Positions 22,651-33,795 of a DNA stretch of 64,000 bases are shown here, piece by piece (positions within the stretch are counted from its first letter, which is position 1; each line of letters begins with the position of its first letter). A model generated the notes under the pieces. It was not told where the DNA came from and searched no databases. It worked only from the letters and a program-made list of their open reading frames with translations. The stretch lies in contig CM121341.1 in the NCBI GenBank assembly GCA_051530055.1, positions 17,546,001 to 17,610,000 on the forward strand, read 5' to 3'. This DNA is from Neoechinorhynchus agilis. Its lineage: Eukaryota > Acanthocephala. Both the position numbers and the translations under genes were made by a program.

Positions 22651-22960
22651 AACTTGCATTTGTTACTTTTTTCATCTGCATTGCGTTCGTGGTTGATGAT
22701 TGCAATAGTCATGCTGTTGTTTTGACAGTATCGCTATACGTACCGGGTTTTTCCCGCACATTGAACTGTTTTATACTTGAGATAATTTTCACTAAAATTT
22801 AATTTTTTTTTCAAGCGTTACTATGTTTATTTCATTATTAACACACGACCGTAGAGCGCCTAAACGAACATAGTAAAATGTACTTTTTTAAATTGGACCA
22901 AATAAACATTTTATTGCAGGTTCGCATTGAAGCACATAAGAGTCATCTATAAAGCGTTAT

Positions 22961-24970
22961 TTAACTTAGCTTAACGCGTTCAATTTGTGTGACTCTTGAT
23001 TGTGCGCACCTAAAAAGCAAAAGGACGTTGAACGCAAATAGTATGAGACTTGAGGTTGGTGTTGCCGGATACACGTTCCATGAGTACTCAATACTCAAAA
23101 GCTGAACAAGGCTAAATATTGAGATTATGTTTTGATCTTATTTTATATCTAAAAATACCCGAGAACAGCATCGATATTGGTCTTAGTCACTGAATATAGA
23201 AGAAATGGAAGAGAATGGAAGTACCATGCATAGAATTGATAATGAAGGGATCGTGCGAAGCATATACCAATCAGGTTGCATTCAAATACGCATGTAAGAA
23301 GAGCTGTACTTGTCGGGATCGCTTTCTGTTTTAGAATCCTTAAGTAGAATGTTATTTATGCAAATTCTTTTTGTCCTATGAACTACCTCGACCATCTTAA
23401 TGTGGCGAATATCACAATACATGCAAAGTGTCCAAAAAGTAGTGGCCAGTGGAATTGTCGAGAAAGGAATATTTTTTCAGGAACGAATTTCCAATTTACG
23501 GTCCATTTGTAGAGAAATACACGTCCTAGGTCAAAAGACCGCGTCAGATAACTAAGTGGGTATTTAGAGAGAAACGGATATCCTAGCGTCATCTAATCGA
23601 TGGTGTTCTTTAAAAAACCGTTCAAAATTTTAATACTAACCTGAACTAAACCGCTCCATCCGATGAATTGCAGAGTTTCTATCATGCCTTTGCGGATAAG
23701 AAGGAACAGAAATATCGCAGGGCTCGTCAGAAGAACGTTCATTTTGATTGACACTGCAATGCTTGATGGAGTTACGTTAGTGAAATCGCTCTATTAATCA
23801 ATATCTTAGATTTTAGTTAAAGTAAGCTTTAAAGGAGCATCGACTTTCATCAACACTAATCATCCTGAAAACACGTTTGTGGAACCAGTGAAGCCATATG
23901 GCCCCTTAAATGTGTTCTTGAATTTCATAGACTCAGTTCAGTGTATTTGTACGAACTAAATTTTCAATTGTATTCAGGGGTCATGAGAACTGAAATCATC
24001 AGCAAGCATTCTTTTAATATTGAAGGTAAAATCACATTTTCTGCTGATGATGATGGTAAACGGGTTTTGGCGAGTAGTTATGAATTACAGAAACCAGACT
24101 TTATTGGGACATTTCAACCGCGGAATTTAAGGCCGGAGATTTTGAAAGCAATAGGCGCGCTATCGCCCGGTCTAATTGCTCGACAATCAGATTTCAATCT
24201 AGCGAATTTTTATAACTACTGAGAATACATAAATATTGAAATTTCTTTTTTTTAAAGGGACTTAATCGCTGTCAGAATTGTCACGCAAATAAACTCAGGT
24301 CTAACCTGTAGAAAATTGCACTTTTTAAAGTTTTGTTTTTTATCAAAAAAAGTAAAGATAGATAGAATCCAGTCATCGCGATGCAATCATTGAACATTCT
24401 CAGAAGGTAGATCGAATGAACTCGCCGAGCTATAAGACTGGATAATAAAAATAGCGTAACTTGATTCTAAACGAAGATTTTACCGATATCTAAAAATAAA
24501 AGAATGTTCATACTTTTCCTTCGTTTGAATAAATAATCCAGAGGATGATAATGGTTAGAAAATAGTCCAGAAAAAAGATAATCTGTCCAGCAAATACGTT
24601 CAATCCGCCATCTGTAAGTTTGTGGAGAATACTAAACACGTACAAATGTCCAGCTGGGTATCTAATTTTTATAAATTTGAGACATTGGATATGAAAAAGA
24701 AAAAAAGATTCTTACACAAGCGGACCAGTGTCGCCGGAAATATTGGCATAGTCGCGTTGACCATTCAAATATTGATTAGCTTGTTGCATATAAGTACTCC
24801 AGTCGATTTCTGTGTCTATGGATGCGAATAGGTATTAATTTACTTTATATGAATATAAGTTTACATGGAACTTTGACGAGAATAAAGATGGAGATTATCA
24901 AGTCAAGTAGAAAGAGGAGGCAGTGAGTTAACGTTAAGTTTGCCTTCATGAACTTTGAGAGTTTAATCAT
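22961..24970 (-). CDS. ALG3: Dol-P-Man:Man5GlcNAc2-PP-Dol alpha-1,3-mannosyltransferase
   Basis: An ER enzyme that adds the first lumenal mannose to the lipid-linked N-glycan precursor. Eight exons on the minus strand: 24970-24865, 24815-24716, 24661-24514, 24466-24306, 23761-23641, 23592-23387, 23338-23159, 23111-22961; 1173 nt, 390 residues, with frame kept at every join. Signatures: [12 protein letters not shown] (split by intron 1), [73 protein letters not shown] and [10 protein letters not shown]. Many hydrophobic segments fit a multi-pass protein. Introns are 47-54 bp except intron 4 (544 bp), which contains an opposite-strand frame. An in-frame ATG at 25078 would extend the N-terminus by 36 residues. 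A LINE fragment begins about 200 bp upstream. Confidence 0.93.
23826..24222 (+). CDS. Unrecognised protein fragment nested antisense in ALG3 intron 4
   Basis: Lies wholly inside the 544-bp intron 4 of ALG3, on the opposite strand. An open stretch (about 23826-23942, ending [11 protein letters not shown]) joins in frame, across a possible 35-bp GT-AG intron (23943-23977), to 23978-24222 ([54 protein letters not shown]) and a stop. The amino-acid order looks like real, soluble protein, but I cannot name the family. No start codon or upstream exon is seen, and stops lie just upstream, so it looks like the 3' end of a gene copied or moved here. A chance frame is possible. Confidence 0.4.
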
Positions 24971-25167
24971 AATAGCGGTTTTCTTTACGATCACAAATAT
25001 ATCTACAAAGGTTATAGGAAATTTAAAGTGGATCTTAAAGTACGCATGGATATTTTGGTTTCGTTTTTGAATTTTCAAAACATGAATGTTTTTAATTCCG
25101 ACCAGTACGATTCACTGAAAACTCAACTTAGTTTCACATTCATTTTTTCAAATAAGTTTTGTTTGCA

Positions 25168-25850
25168 AAGTACAGTCGTCAGGATCGCAGTATCCCTGAG
25201 ATTAGGCCTACCGATTTGCATACCGCATCGCTGCCGCTGCGGCACTATAGTGGACTCTTCGGGGAGACACGGTCTCATATGCAAGACGTCATCGGGACGA
25301 TTTCCAAGACATGCTGAAATCAATGCCATTCTGAGTAGGACCCTAAAAACGCTTTCCCTTTCAAACATTCTAGAACCCACTAATCTTTTTAGATTAGATG
25401 GAAGACGCCCTGATGGCGTGACCGTATTTCCTTGGCGGAGGGAAAATGTTTGTTGTGGAATGCAACGTGTGTGGACACGTTGACAAGCTCCAACATCAGC
25501 CACTCGAAAAAGGGTCCAGGAGGAGCGGCGACGGCTGCAGAGGATCGGAAATGCTCAAAATACAGGGAGCTAATCCGAAATTACCATTTTGTCCCCTTCG
25601 GTGTGGAAACGTATGGGGCCTTGGGAGGGTCGGCACTGGCCCGCGTGAAGGAATTGGGGAAACGAATCAACGCGGCGACTTGAGAGCCAAGATCGACTTC
25701 GTTCCTAGCCCAAAAAATAAGCATTGCGGTGCAGCGGGGCAATGCGGCTAGCATTTTGGCCAGCGCCGATGAATAGGAGCGTCGAAGAAACTATAAATTA
25801 TGTATGCTTGCTTAAAAAAACTCTTTCGTAAAAAGAATTTAGTTTTAAAT
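25168..25850 (+). mobile_element. LINE 3' fragment with restriction-like endonuclease domain
   Basis: A 5'-truncated non-LTR retrotransposon end. It starts at TCGTCAGGATCGC, then encodes CRCG, GRHGLICK, RHAEINAILSR, ILEPTNL and the RPDGVTVFPW block. After frame changes the continuing KCLLWNATCVDTL and FVPFGVETYGALG segments follow. The RPD...W...D arrangement fits the PD-(D/E)XK-like nuclease of R2-type LINEs. The 3' tail (ACTATAAATTATGTATGC) is shared with the minus-strand copy at 59345-60110, to which it is nearly identical. The coding part is broken by frameshifts. Confidence 0.8.
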
Positions 25851-26302
25851 TTTATATTTTTTCTAAAAAAATCCGGAAAGCGTAGACAACAATAATCCCA
25901 TCAATTTTAGAACTCGATTTCGACAATTCGGAATTTAAGCGTTCTTTACTAGAATTTCAAAATCGAATCAAATTTTAACAAAAATAGAATACGCGTAAAT
26001 TATTTTTTTGCGAATTGCTCCGTAAGACGGATACACACATGGAAAGCGCCGGTCTTTCGGTTCATTCAAGCGTCATAGTTGGCTGCATTTGTCGGCCAAT
26101 CATCGTAACAAGCACTCCAAACTTCACGGCTTAAGATTTGCTTTTAAACTTTGAAAATTGCGATCGAAATCAAAATGGAGTCTGCTGTCAGAATATATTT
26201 AATAAAGTGAACATTTAATGAAGGACTTAGAAAAACCCATATAAGTACACCGCACCAAAAATGATGAGAACCTTAAGAATGGAGTTTCGCCAATATTTAA
26301 TA
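25851..26302. other. AT-rich spacer, nothing recognised
   Basis: Lies between the LINE fragment and the PGK tail copy. No gene or repeat seen. The PGK-derived homology starts abruptly at 26303. Confidence 0.55.
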
Positions 26303-27317
26303 ACTCATGCAATGTTATTTAATAAAAACTTTCAAAATCCTCAGTATTAGCTTTCGTCGGGAGGCATTTGACTCTCCTCCAACGCTATGGCATCATCCAA
26401 GGGACTCTTTATCGAACCTGGTCTAATATATTTACTTGGCAATTTTTTATCATTCTCCTTTTGAGTATCCGTTGGAGCGTCCATATCAGCCACCTTGTCT
26501 TGATTTTCATTTTTTAACTCTGAGGTATTAGATTTTTTTGTTGCTGGTTCCTTTTCTTGTGAAGCGATCGGGTCAGCCGTGTTCAGTTCGTCTTGCTTTA
26601 ACGCGGTTCTATCATTGTTCTCAACGTTATCCTCTTTAATTTCAAGTCCTTCCTTTGGTTGAGCGTTCTCCATTCCAATCGTGGTTTCCTCCGGCTTTTG
26701 TTTCTCTTCAAACAATCCTTTATCGTCCTTTAGATCAGTTTTTCTGTTTTGAAAAGTTTCATTTTTCTCATTAGATTCTGCATTGCCCTCAATAGTATCG
26801 ATTGGATCATCTGATGTTCCAACTGACTTTTTATGTGACAATTCCTTTTGTATTGCCGACTGACCATCCGTCAACTTATCTTGACCGAGCGCATTTTGCG
26901 GCACAACACCCGATTTCTCTGACTATTTTAGGGATTTTTCTCCGGTGATTGTGGGATTTTTATTTACAGTTGTTAAACCCCCTTCCATTGCGGGCTGAGA
27001 ATTCATCGGTTTATCTTGCGTCATTTCATTTTCTAAGGCCGAATTCTCGTTAGCTTTCGTAGATAAAGGTTTCGGCTGCTCACGTTCAAGACTTAAAGGT
27101 TCCTCGGTTGCGTTTTCCACGGCGTTTGGATCCATCATTGTCGAGTTCATCTTAACCGAAGACTGTTCCACTTGTTCTTTTGCTGCTTTTTCACCTGCAA
27201 CCTTGCTGGCTTCTGTTCGAATCTTGTTTTTGTCATTTATGGAAGATTTCGTAAACTCTGAAACTATTTTCGTTGGCAACCTTTCATCAGGCTTTTTATC
27301 AAGCTCAGAATTTCCCA
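26303..27317 (-). pseudogene. PGK C-terminal tail copy C
   Basis: Corresponds to bases 1233-2247 of copy A (tail and start of the 3' flank), inverted; coordinates in the two copies sum to 28550. No kinase core is present. A TAG replaces a Leu codon in the tail (near 26921), splitting it into frames 27318-26923 and 26904-26347. At four tail positions where A and B differ (Val/Phe, Leu/Phe, Gly/Asp, Pro/Ser) copy C agrees with A. It is fused directly to the interior of a Gypsy element copy at 27317/27318. Confidence 0.93.
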
Positions 27318-29832
27318 AATCTTAGGATAGGATTTTCAGAAGAGACACAGTTGTGTCAAATTTGTATACGACGGTCCGGGAGATGAGCTATTGATACGTG
27401 GATCTAAAGAATTTTGTCAAGTGATGAATGCAAGTTTATTGGAAGCTCCACTATTTGAAAGTGTTAAGGATAACATCAAACCAATAGCTAGTAGATCACG
27501 ATTATATCGCCGCGAGGATCGAGACTTTATCCGTGGAGAGATTAACAGACTTTGAATGAAGGAGTGATTGAGCCGAGCAAATCTGCGTGGAGGGCTCAAA
27601 TCGTCGTTGTAAAAGGTGAGCAGATCAAAGATAGAAAACGTATGTGTGGTTGACTACTCGTAAACTATGAACCAATATACTCGTTTGGATGCGTATCCCA
27701 TACCTAACATGCATGAGATGGTCAATACAATCGTCCAATACAAAATATTTTCCACATTTGATTTAAAGAGTGCATACCATCAAGTGAGTATCCCAGAAAA
27801 GGAAAGGCCCTATACCGGATTCGAAGCAAATGGGAAGCTCTACCAGCTTACAAAAATTCCCTTTGGGGTTACCAATGAAGTTTCTGCATTTCAACGGGCT
27901 ATGGAAGACATGATTGCACAGGAGAAGTTAAATTGCGTTTTTCCTTATGTGGACAATGTCACGATTACTGGGAACACCCAAGAAGAGCATGATGCGAATG
28001 TACAAAAATTATTGGCGGCTGCAAAACGACGTAATCTAAAACTGAAAGATAACAAATCAGTACGATCAGTAAGGAAGATAGAGCTAATGGGCTACAGCAT
28101 CGCTAATAATATTATTTCACCGGATCCCGAAAGATTGCGACCCTTACTGGAACTCCCTGTTCCCTGCAATGCTTCTAGTTTTAGGCGTGTTGTTGGGATG
28201 TTCGCGTATTATGCGAAATGGATCGAAGGATTCTCGGACTAAATTGCGCCACTCATCGGATGCTGCAAATTCCCTATGAAGGCAGAAGAAGTATCTGCCT
28301 TAACTCAAGAGCATATTGGCGAAAGCATCGTTGGGGTCGATCGACGAAAATCAACCATTCACGGTAGAGTGTGACGCGTCAGACATAGCGATTTCAGCAG
28401 TATTGAGTTAAAACAGTCGACCGGTCGCATTCATGTCCAGGACTTTGAACCTTACTGAATCCCTTTACACCGCTGCTGAAAAGGAAGCAATGGTTATAAT
28501 AGAGGCGGTAAGGAAGTGGAGATATTTACTTTCTTCGAGTATAGCTTTTATGATGGATAGCAGGAAGAGAACGAAAATAAAAAACAATAAAATTCTATCA
28601 TGGCGGATAGAGGTAGCGGATCTAAGTTAAACCATTCGATATCGACCAGGACCTCAAAATTGGGCTGCAGATGCGTTTTCACGAGTATGTGCATCGACAA
28701 CTGATGTAAATATGCTCTCTCGAATCCCCGACCAATTATGCCATCCAGGCGTGGCTAGGCTCATGCATTATGTTCGGTGCTGAATCGAAGCCTCAATTTT
28801 ACTCGCCCGACAAAGACCGTAATCAGCTCATTCAAGTCATAAAACCAATGGATCGCTTGTCCGTTGACTTTAAAGGACCTCTGCACTCCCCAATTAATAA
28901 CAAATATTTGTTCACTGCGGTCGACGAATACAGCAGGTTTCCCTTTGCTATACCTTGTGCCGATATGAAGAGTACTACCGTCATTCGGTGTTTAACTGAG
29001 ATATTTTCGCTAGCGATCGAGGAATGCCGTTTCTAAGTTCGGATGTCAAGGATTTCCGTAGGAAGAGTGGTGTGTCAGTTAGTAAGACGACTCCATACCA
29101 CCCGATGGGCAATGGTCAAATCGAAAAGTTTAATGGAACGATTTGGAAAGCTGTCTGCCTAGCACTCAAAACTAGAAATATGAACCTGGCCAGATGGGAG
29201 GAAGTTTTGCCTGTCGCAATGCATTCGATTCGATCGCTGCTTGTTCGAACTTCAAATGCGACTCCGCACGAACGCTTCTTCACCTTCCCGCGACGTTCGG
29301 GATTGGGGACGGCATTGCCAGATTGGCAAGTTTGACCCTTTCGTTCAGGAAGTGGAACTTTTGGAAGCCAATCCGTCCTATGCGCATATTCGTTAACCGA
29401 ATGGTATTGAATCGACAGTATCCACGAGGGATTTAAGTCGATTACCGAGCGAAATTCCAAGCTTAGCTAAATCCGAAAGAGGTATAGCGGAGAATCCAAC
29501 GGCTGAGAACGACGAACCGAAGGAAATGGATGATGATTCGCAGGGAGACGAAATACTTCCAACTCACTCAGACCATGACCAACCAAGTGGAAGCTCTATT
29601 ACGGAAGAGCTGAAGGAACCTCCCTCCCCTTTTGCGCAGATCAACAAGAATTAAAAAGGTGCCGCTGAAGTATCCACAATAAAACAACCGGAAAAAAAGG
29701 AAAAAGATGGGGAAAATGACGTAAAATGCGTGATGGCGTGTATCGATTGTTATTGTGGTAATCGTTTTTTTGTGTGCATTTTTGTAGCAATGTTACGAGT
29801 TGATTAAAAACCTTTGTTCCGGTTTCACCACA
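27318..29832 (+). mobile_element. Second copy of the Gypsy element (partial fossil)
   Basis: Inverted copy of 2301-4815 (coordinates sum to 32133), nearly identical base for base. It includes part of the protease/RT region, RNase H, integrase and one LTR at 29717-29832. The sequence beyond the LTR (GGGTT) is the same target flank as at copy A, so this copy was carried here as part of the duplicated PGK locus and is not an independent insertion. Broken in several places, as in the first copy. Confidence 0.93.
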
Positions 29833-29929
29833 GGGTTGATGCCGTTTAAAATTTGTTATAAGCTGCAAATAGTAAATTAGTAATTACTCATGCAATGTTA
29901 TTTAATAAAAACTTTCAAAATCCTCAGTA

Positions 29930-32407
29930 TTAGCTTTCGTCGGGAGGCATTTGACTCTCCTCCAACGCTATGGCATCATCCAAGGGACTCTTTATCGAAC
30001 CTGGTCTAATATATTTACTTGGCAATTTTTTATCATTCTCCTTTTGAGTATCCGTTGAAGCGTCCATATCAGCCACCTTGTCTTGATTTTCATTTTTTAA
30101 CTCTGAGGTATTAGATTTTTTTGTTGCTGGTTCCTTTTCTTGTGAAGCGATCGGGTCAGCCGTGTTCAGTTCGTCTTGCTTTAACGCGGTTCTATCATTG
30201 TTCTCAACGTTATCCTCTTTAATTTCAAGTCCTTCCTTTGGTTGAGCGTTCTCCATTCCAATCGTGGTTTCCTCCGGCTTTTGTTTCTCTTCAAACAATC
30301 CTTTATCGTCCTTTAGATCAGTTTTTCTGTTTTGAAAAGTTTCATTTTTCTCATTAGATTCTGCATTGCCCTCAATAGTATCGATTGGATCATCTGATGT
30401 TCCAACTGACTTTTTATGTGACAATTCCTTTTGTATTGCCGACTGATCATCCGTCAACTTATCTTGACCGAACGCATTTTGCGGCACAACACCCGATTTC
30501 TCTGACAATTTTAGGGATTTTTCTCCGGTGATTGTGGGATTTTTATTTACAGTTGTTAAACCCCCTTCCATTGCGGGCTGAGAATTCATCGGTTTATCTT
30601 GCGTCATTTCATTTTCTAAGGCCGAATTCTCGTTAGCTTTCGTAGATAAAGGTTTCGGCTGCTCACGTTCAAGACTTAAAGGTTCCTCGGTTGCGTTTTC
30701 CACGGCGTTTGGATCCATCATTGTCGAGTTCATCTTAACCGAAGACTGTTCCACTTGTTCTTTTGCTGCTTTTTCACCTGCAACCTTGCTGGCTTCTGTT
30801 CGAATCTTGTTTTTGTCATTTATGGAAGATTTCGTAAACTCTGAAAATATTTTCGTTGGCAACCTTTCATCAGGCTTTTTATCAAGCTCAGAATTTCCCA
30901 GATTTAAATCCTTTTTTATAGAACTATCAACCGCGATTGATCCTACAGCCTTGCCACTTAACCGATCGTCAACATTCTCGGATTTGAATTTCTCTACGTT
31001 GACTTCTTGGGGCGTCTCTTCAAGTTGTGCGGCGCTTGGTTTCGAATTGTCGGCGCTCGCAATAGAACTCGAAATTCGTTCAGTGTTCTCGGTAGGTACG
31101 CTTCCTTTGATAGCAGACGACTGCCTAATAGACGCCACCTTGGATTTTCTGGCAGCTTCAGTGACATCGGTCAAAGCTGCTATTCCAGGTAGCTCCTTTC
31201 CTTCTAAAAATTCCAAGGATGCTCCACCACCAGTACTCACATGCGAAAATTTGGATTTAAACCCGAACTTTGCAGCAGCCGCTCCAGTATCGCCGCCACC
31301 AATTACACTGATGAGTCCTCGAGTTGTAGCTTCTGCAAGAGTAACCATCAATTCCTTTGTTCCGCTGGCAAATTCGTCTTTCTCAAAGACTCCAACTGGC
31401 CCATTCCAAAGTACCGTTTTTGCGCTTTCAATCATTGATTTAATCTTTTCAACTGACTTTGGGCCAATATCCATTCCTGCGTATCCTTCCTGTATTCCAT
31501 CCTGAGCATTAAAGACAACCACGCCTTCTACTTCGGTACCGTCCGCACTCTTCGAACAATTAAAATCTTCAGGCAAATAAACTTCAACGTTTCGTTCAAT
31601 AGCAACTTTCATAATCGATTCCACTTCATTTGCGCCTTCCTCGTCATAAAGACTAGATCCGATTTTTGTGTTTTGTAGAACTTTCAAAAACGTGAACGTC
31701 ATTCCTCCAGCAATAACGATCGAATCGACTTTTTCAATTAAATTCCACAAAAGCTTCGTCTTATCGCTGACTTTCGATCCTCCGATTATCGCCAAAAACG
31801 GTTTTGCTGGATTGGTTGTCAATGTACCCAAAGCTTCCAATTCCTTTTCCATCAACAAGCCCATAGCTCGCGAGGGTACATCGATCCCAACAATTGAACT
31901 ATGAGCTCTATGAGCCGTACCAAATGCATCGTTTATATATACGTCACACAGACTTGTCAATTCGCGTCTAAATGTAAGAACGTCTTCATTCGGTTCACCC
32001 CCATCGTCCAGCATCGCCATCTCTTCCTCTGGATAAAATCTCAAATTCTCTAGAACAATAACTCCACCATTTGTCACTTGAGAGACGTTCTTCACAACGC
32101 AAGGTCCTTTGCAATCGTTGATGAACGTTACGCGCTCCTTTAAATTTCGAGCCAGAATTTTGGCTGCTGGCAAGAGACTTTGCTTCTCATCTCTTCCTTT
32201 TGGTCTTCCCAAATGACTAACCAAAACAATGCATCGAGGATTCTTTGATTTGACTAAAGATATCGTCTCCAAAGTTTCGGTTATCCTCGTTGCGTCTGTA
32301 ACGTTTCCTTGTTCGTCCAATGGAACATTGTAGTCCACTCGAATCATCACTCGCTTATTTTCAAGATCAACATCTCTTACGCTCAATTTTCCTGTCATAT
32401 TGTTCAT
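29930..32407 (-). CDS. pgk: Phosphoglycerate kinase copy B, complete, with long C-terminal tail
   Basis: 825 residues in one uninterrupted exon. Residues 1 to ~420 are a whole PGK: RVMIRVDYNVPL, VLVSHLGRPKG (3PG-binding region), NLRFYPEEE, NDAFGTAHRAHSS, GGSKVSDK, WNGPVGVFEK, GGGDTGAA and STGGGASLEFLEG. The remaining ~405 residues are a low-complexity, charged, apparently disordered tail with many short KE-, NE- and SE-rich stretches and no membrane or signal sequence. The ATG at 32407 was chosen as first in frame; a second ATG at 32398 is equally close to the usual PGK start. A perfect hairpin element lies about 100 bp upstream and could affect expression. Both PGK core and tail are intact here. 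Confidence 0.95.
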   Translation of the reverse strand: MNNMTGKLSVRDVDLENKRVMIRVDYNVPLDEQGNVTDATRITETLETISLVKSKNPRCIVLVSHLGRPKGRDEKQSLLPAAKILARNLKERVTFINDCKGPCVVKNVSQVTNGGVIVLENLRFYPEEEMAMLDDGGEPNEDVLTFRRELTSLCDVYINDAFGTAHRAHSSIVGIDVPSRAMGLLMEKELEALGTLTTNPAKPFLAIIGGSKVSDKTKLLWNLIEKVDSIVIAGGMTFTFLKVLQNTKIGSSLYDEEGANEVESIMKVAIERNVEVYLPEDFNCSKSADGTEVEGVVVFNAQDGIQEGYAGMDIGPKSVEKIKSMIESAKTVLWNGPVGVFEKDEFASGTKELMVTLAEATTRGLISVIGGGDTGAAAAKFGFKSKFSHVSTGGGASLEFLEGKELPGIAALTDVTEAARKSKVASIRQSSAIKGSVPTENTERISSSIASADNSKPSAAQLEETPQEVNVEKFKSENVDDRLSGKAVGSIAVDSSIKKDLNLGNSELDKKPDERLPTKIFSEFTKSSINDKNKIRTEASKVAGEKAAKEQVEQSSVKMNSTMMDPNAVENATEEPLSLEREQPKPLSTKANENSALENEMTQDKPMNSQPAMEGGLTTVNKNPTITGEKSLKLSEKSGVVPQNAFGQDKLTDDQSAIQKELSHKKSVGTSDDPIDTIEGNAESNEKNETFQNRKTDLKDDKGLFEEKQKPEETTIGMENAQPKEGLEIKEDNVENNDRTALKQDELNTADPIASQEKEPATKKSNTSELKNENQDKVADMDASTDTQKENDKKLPSKYIRPGSIKSPLDDAIALEESQMPPDES

Positions 32408-32509
32408 CTTTAGTGATTTTGATCAGGTAGCCGTACTTTTGTTTCCATGGTAACTGCAGTTGCTTCAAAATGTAAATGATCGATAGAAAATTACGCGGGT
32501 TAATCAAAG

Positions 32510-32656
32510 TATACTTTTGGTGAACATAATCCCGGTCATAACCTATTTTATTTATTTGAGATATTTCGCGAGGTAACCTCGCCTCATCAGTCATTGTTTG
32601 CAAGTGTTTACGACATTAAATAGGTTATGACCGGGATTATGTTCACCAAAAGTATA
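32510..32656. repeat. Near-perfect hairpin element upstream of PGK-B
   Basis: Arms of about 41 bp (TATACTTTTGGTGAACATAA and its complement) flank a ~65-bp centre with GATATTTCGCGAGGTAACCT and CTCATCAGTCATTG. The half-element at 15038-15120 belongs to the same family. Confidence 0.88.
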
Positions 32657-32968
32657 AAATATAAATGATCATGTAAATAAATCAGCATTTTCTAACGCTA
32701 ATGACAAAATTTAAGTTGAATCGATTCAGCTTCTAAATTGAAATGAAGGTGGTCTTGTTTTGCGAAAAAGGTAACTTTCGATCTGAGATCCAATTTTGCC
32801 AGGCCACGAGATTTTCGTACCAGTTGCCTTCTCTATGTATGAATTAAAAAAGCTTTATTATGCACTATTTTAGATTGCCGGTTTTAAGCCAAAAATTAAG
32901 ATATAAATTGTTGAGATAATTTTCACATAAAATTTAATTTTTTTTTTGAATGAAAAATTAAATCTAAT
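32657..32968. other. AT-rich spacer
   Basis: No gene seen. Around 32906-32941 it contains TTGAGATAATTTTCAC and a T-run that also occur at 22778-22811, next to the duplicated ALG3 segment. Confidence 0.55.
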
Positions 32969-33795
32969 GACCGTAGAGCGCCTAAACGAACATAGTAAAA
33001 TGTACTTTTTTAAATTGGACCAAATAAACATTTTATTGCAGGTTCGCATTGAAGCACATAAGAGTCATCTATAAAGCGTTATTTAACTTAGCTTAACGCG
33101 TTCAATTTGTGTGACTCTTGATTGTGCGCACCTAAAAAGCAAAAGGACGTTGAACGCAAATAGTATGAGACTTGAGGTTGGTGTTGCCGGATACACGTTC
33201 CATGAGTACTCAATACTCAAAAGCTGAACAAGGCTAAATATTGAGATTATGTTTTGATCTTATTTTATATCTAAAAATACCCGAGAACAGCATCGATATT
33301 GGTCTTAGTCACTGAATATAGAAGAAATGGAAGAGAATGGAAGTATCATGCATAGAATTGATAATGAAGGGATCGTGCGAAGCATATACCAATCAGGTTG
33401 CATTCAAATACGCATGTAAGAAGAGCTGTACTTGTCGGGATCGCTTTCTGTTTTAGAATCCTTAAGTAGAATGTTATTTATGCAAATTCTTTTTGTCCTA
33501 TGAACTACCTCGACCATCTTAATGTGGCGAATATCACAATACATGCAAAGTGTCCAAAAAGTAGTGGCCAGTGGAATTGTCGAGAAAGGAATATTTTTTC
33601 AGGAACGAATTTCCAATTTACGGTCCATTTGTAGAGAAATACACGTCCTAGGTCAAAAGACCGCGTCAGATAACTAAGTGGGTATTTAGAGAGAAACGGA
33701 TATCCTAGCGTCATCTAATCGATGGTGTTCTTTAAAAAACCGTTCAAAATTTTAATACTAACCTGAACTAAACCGCTCCATCCGATGAATTGCAG
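32969..33795 (-). pseudogene. Partial 3' copy of ALG3
   Basis: A direct repeat of 22847-23673 (offset exactly 10122) with almost no differences. It includes the equivalents of exons 8, 7 and 6 and part of exon 5 with their introns, plus the 3' flank. The first four and a half exons are missing, so it cannot encode the enzyme. The copy ends at 33795/33796, where a Gypsy-type element begins. Confidence 0.93.

Noticed and set aside
21931-22802. Several frames across the minisatellite and the poly-valine frame at 22575
   Set aside because: Translations of tandem repeats and of the (TTG)n tract.
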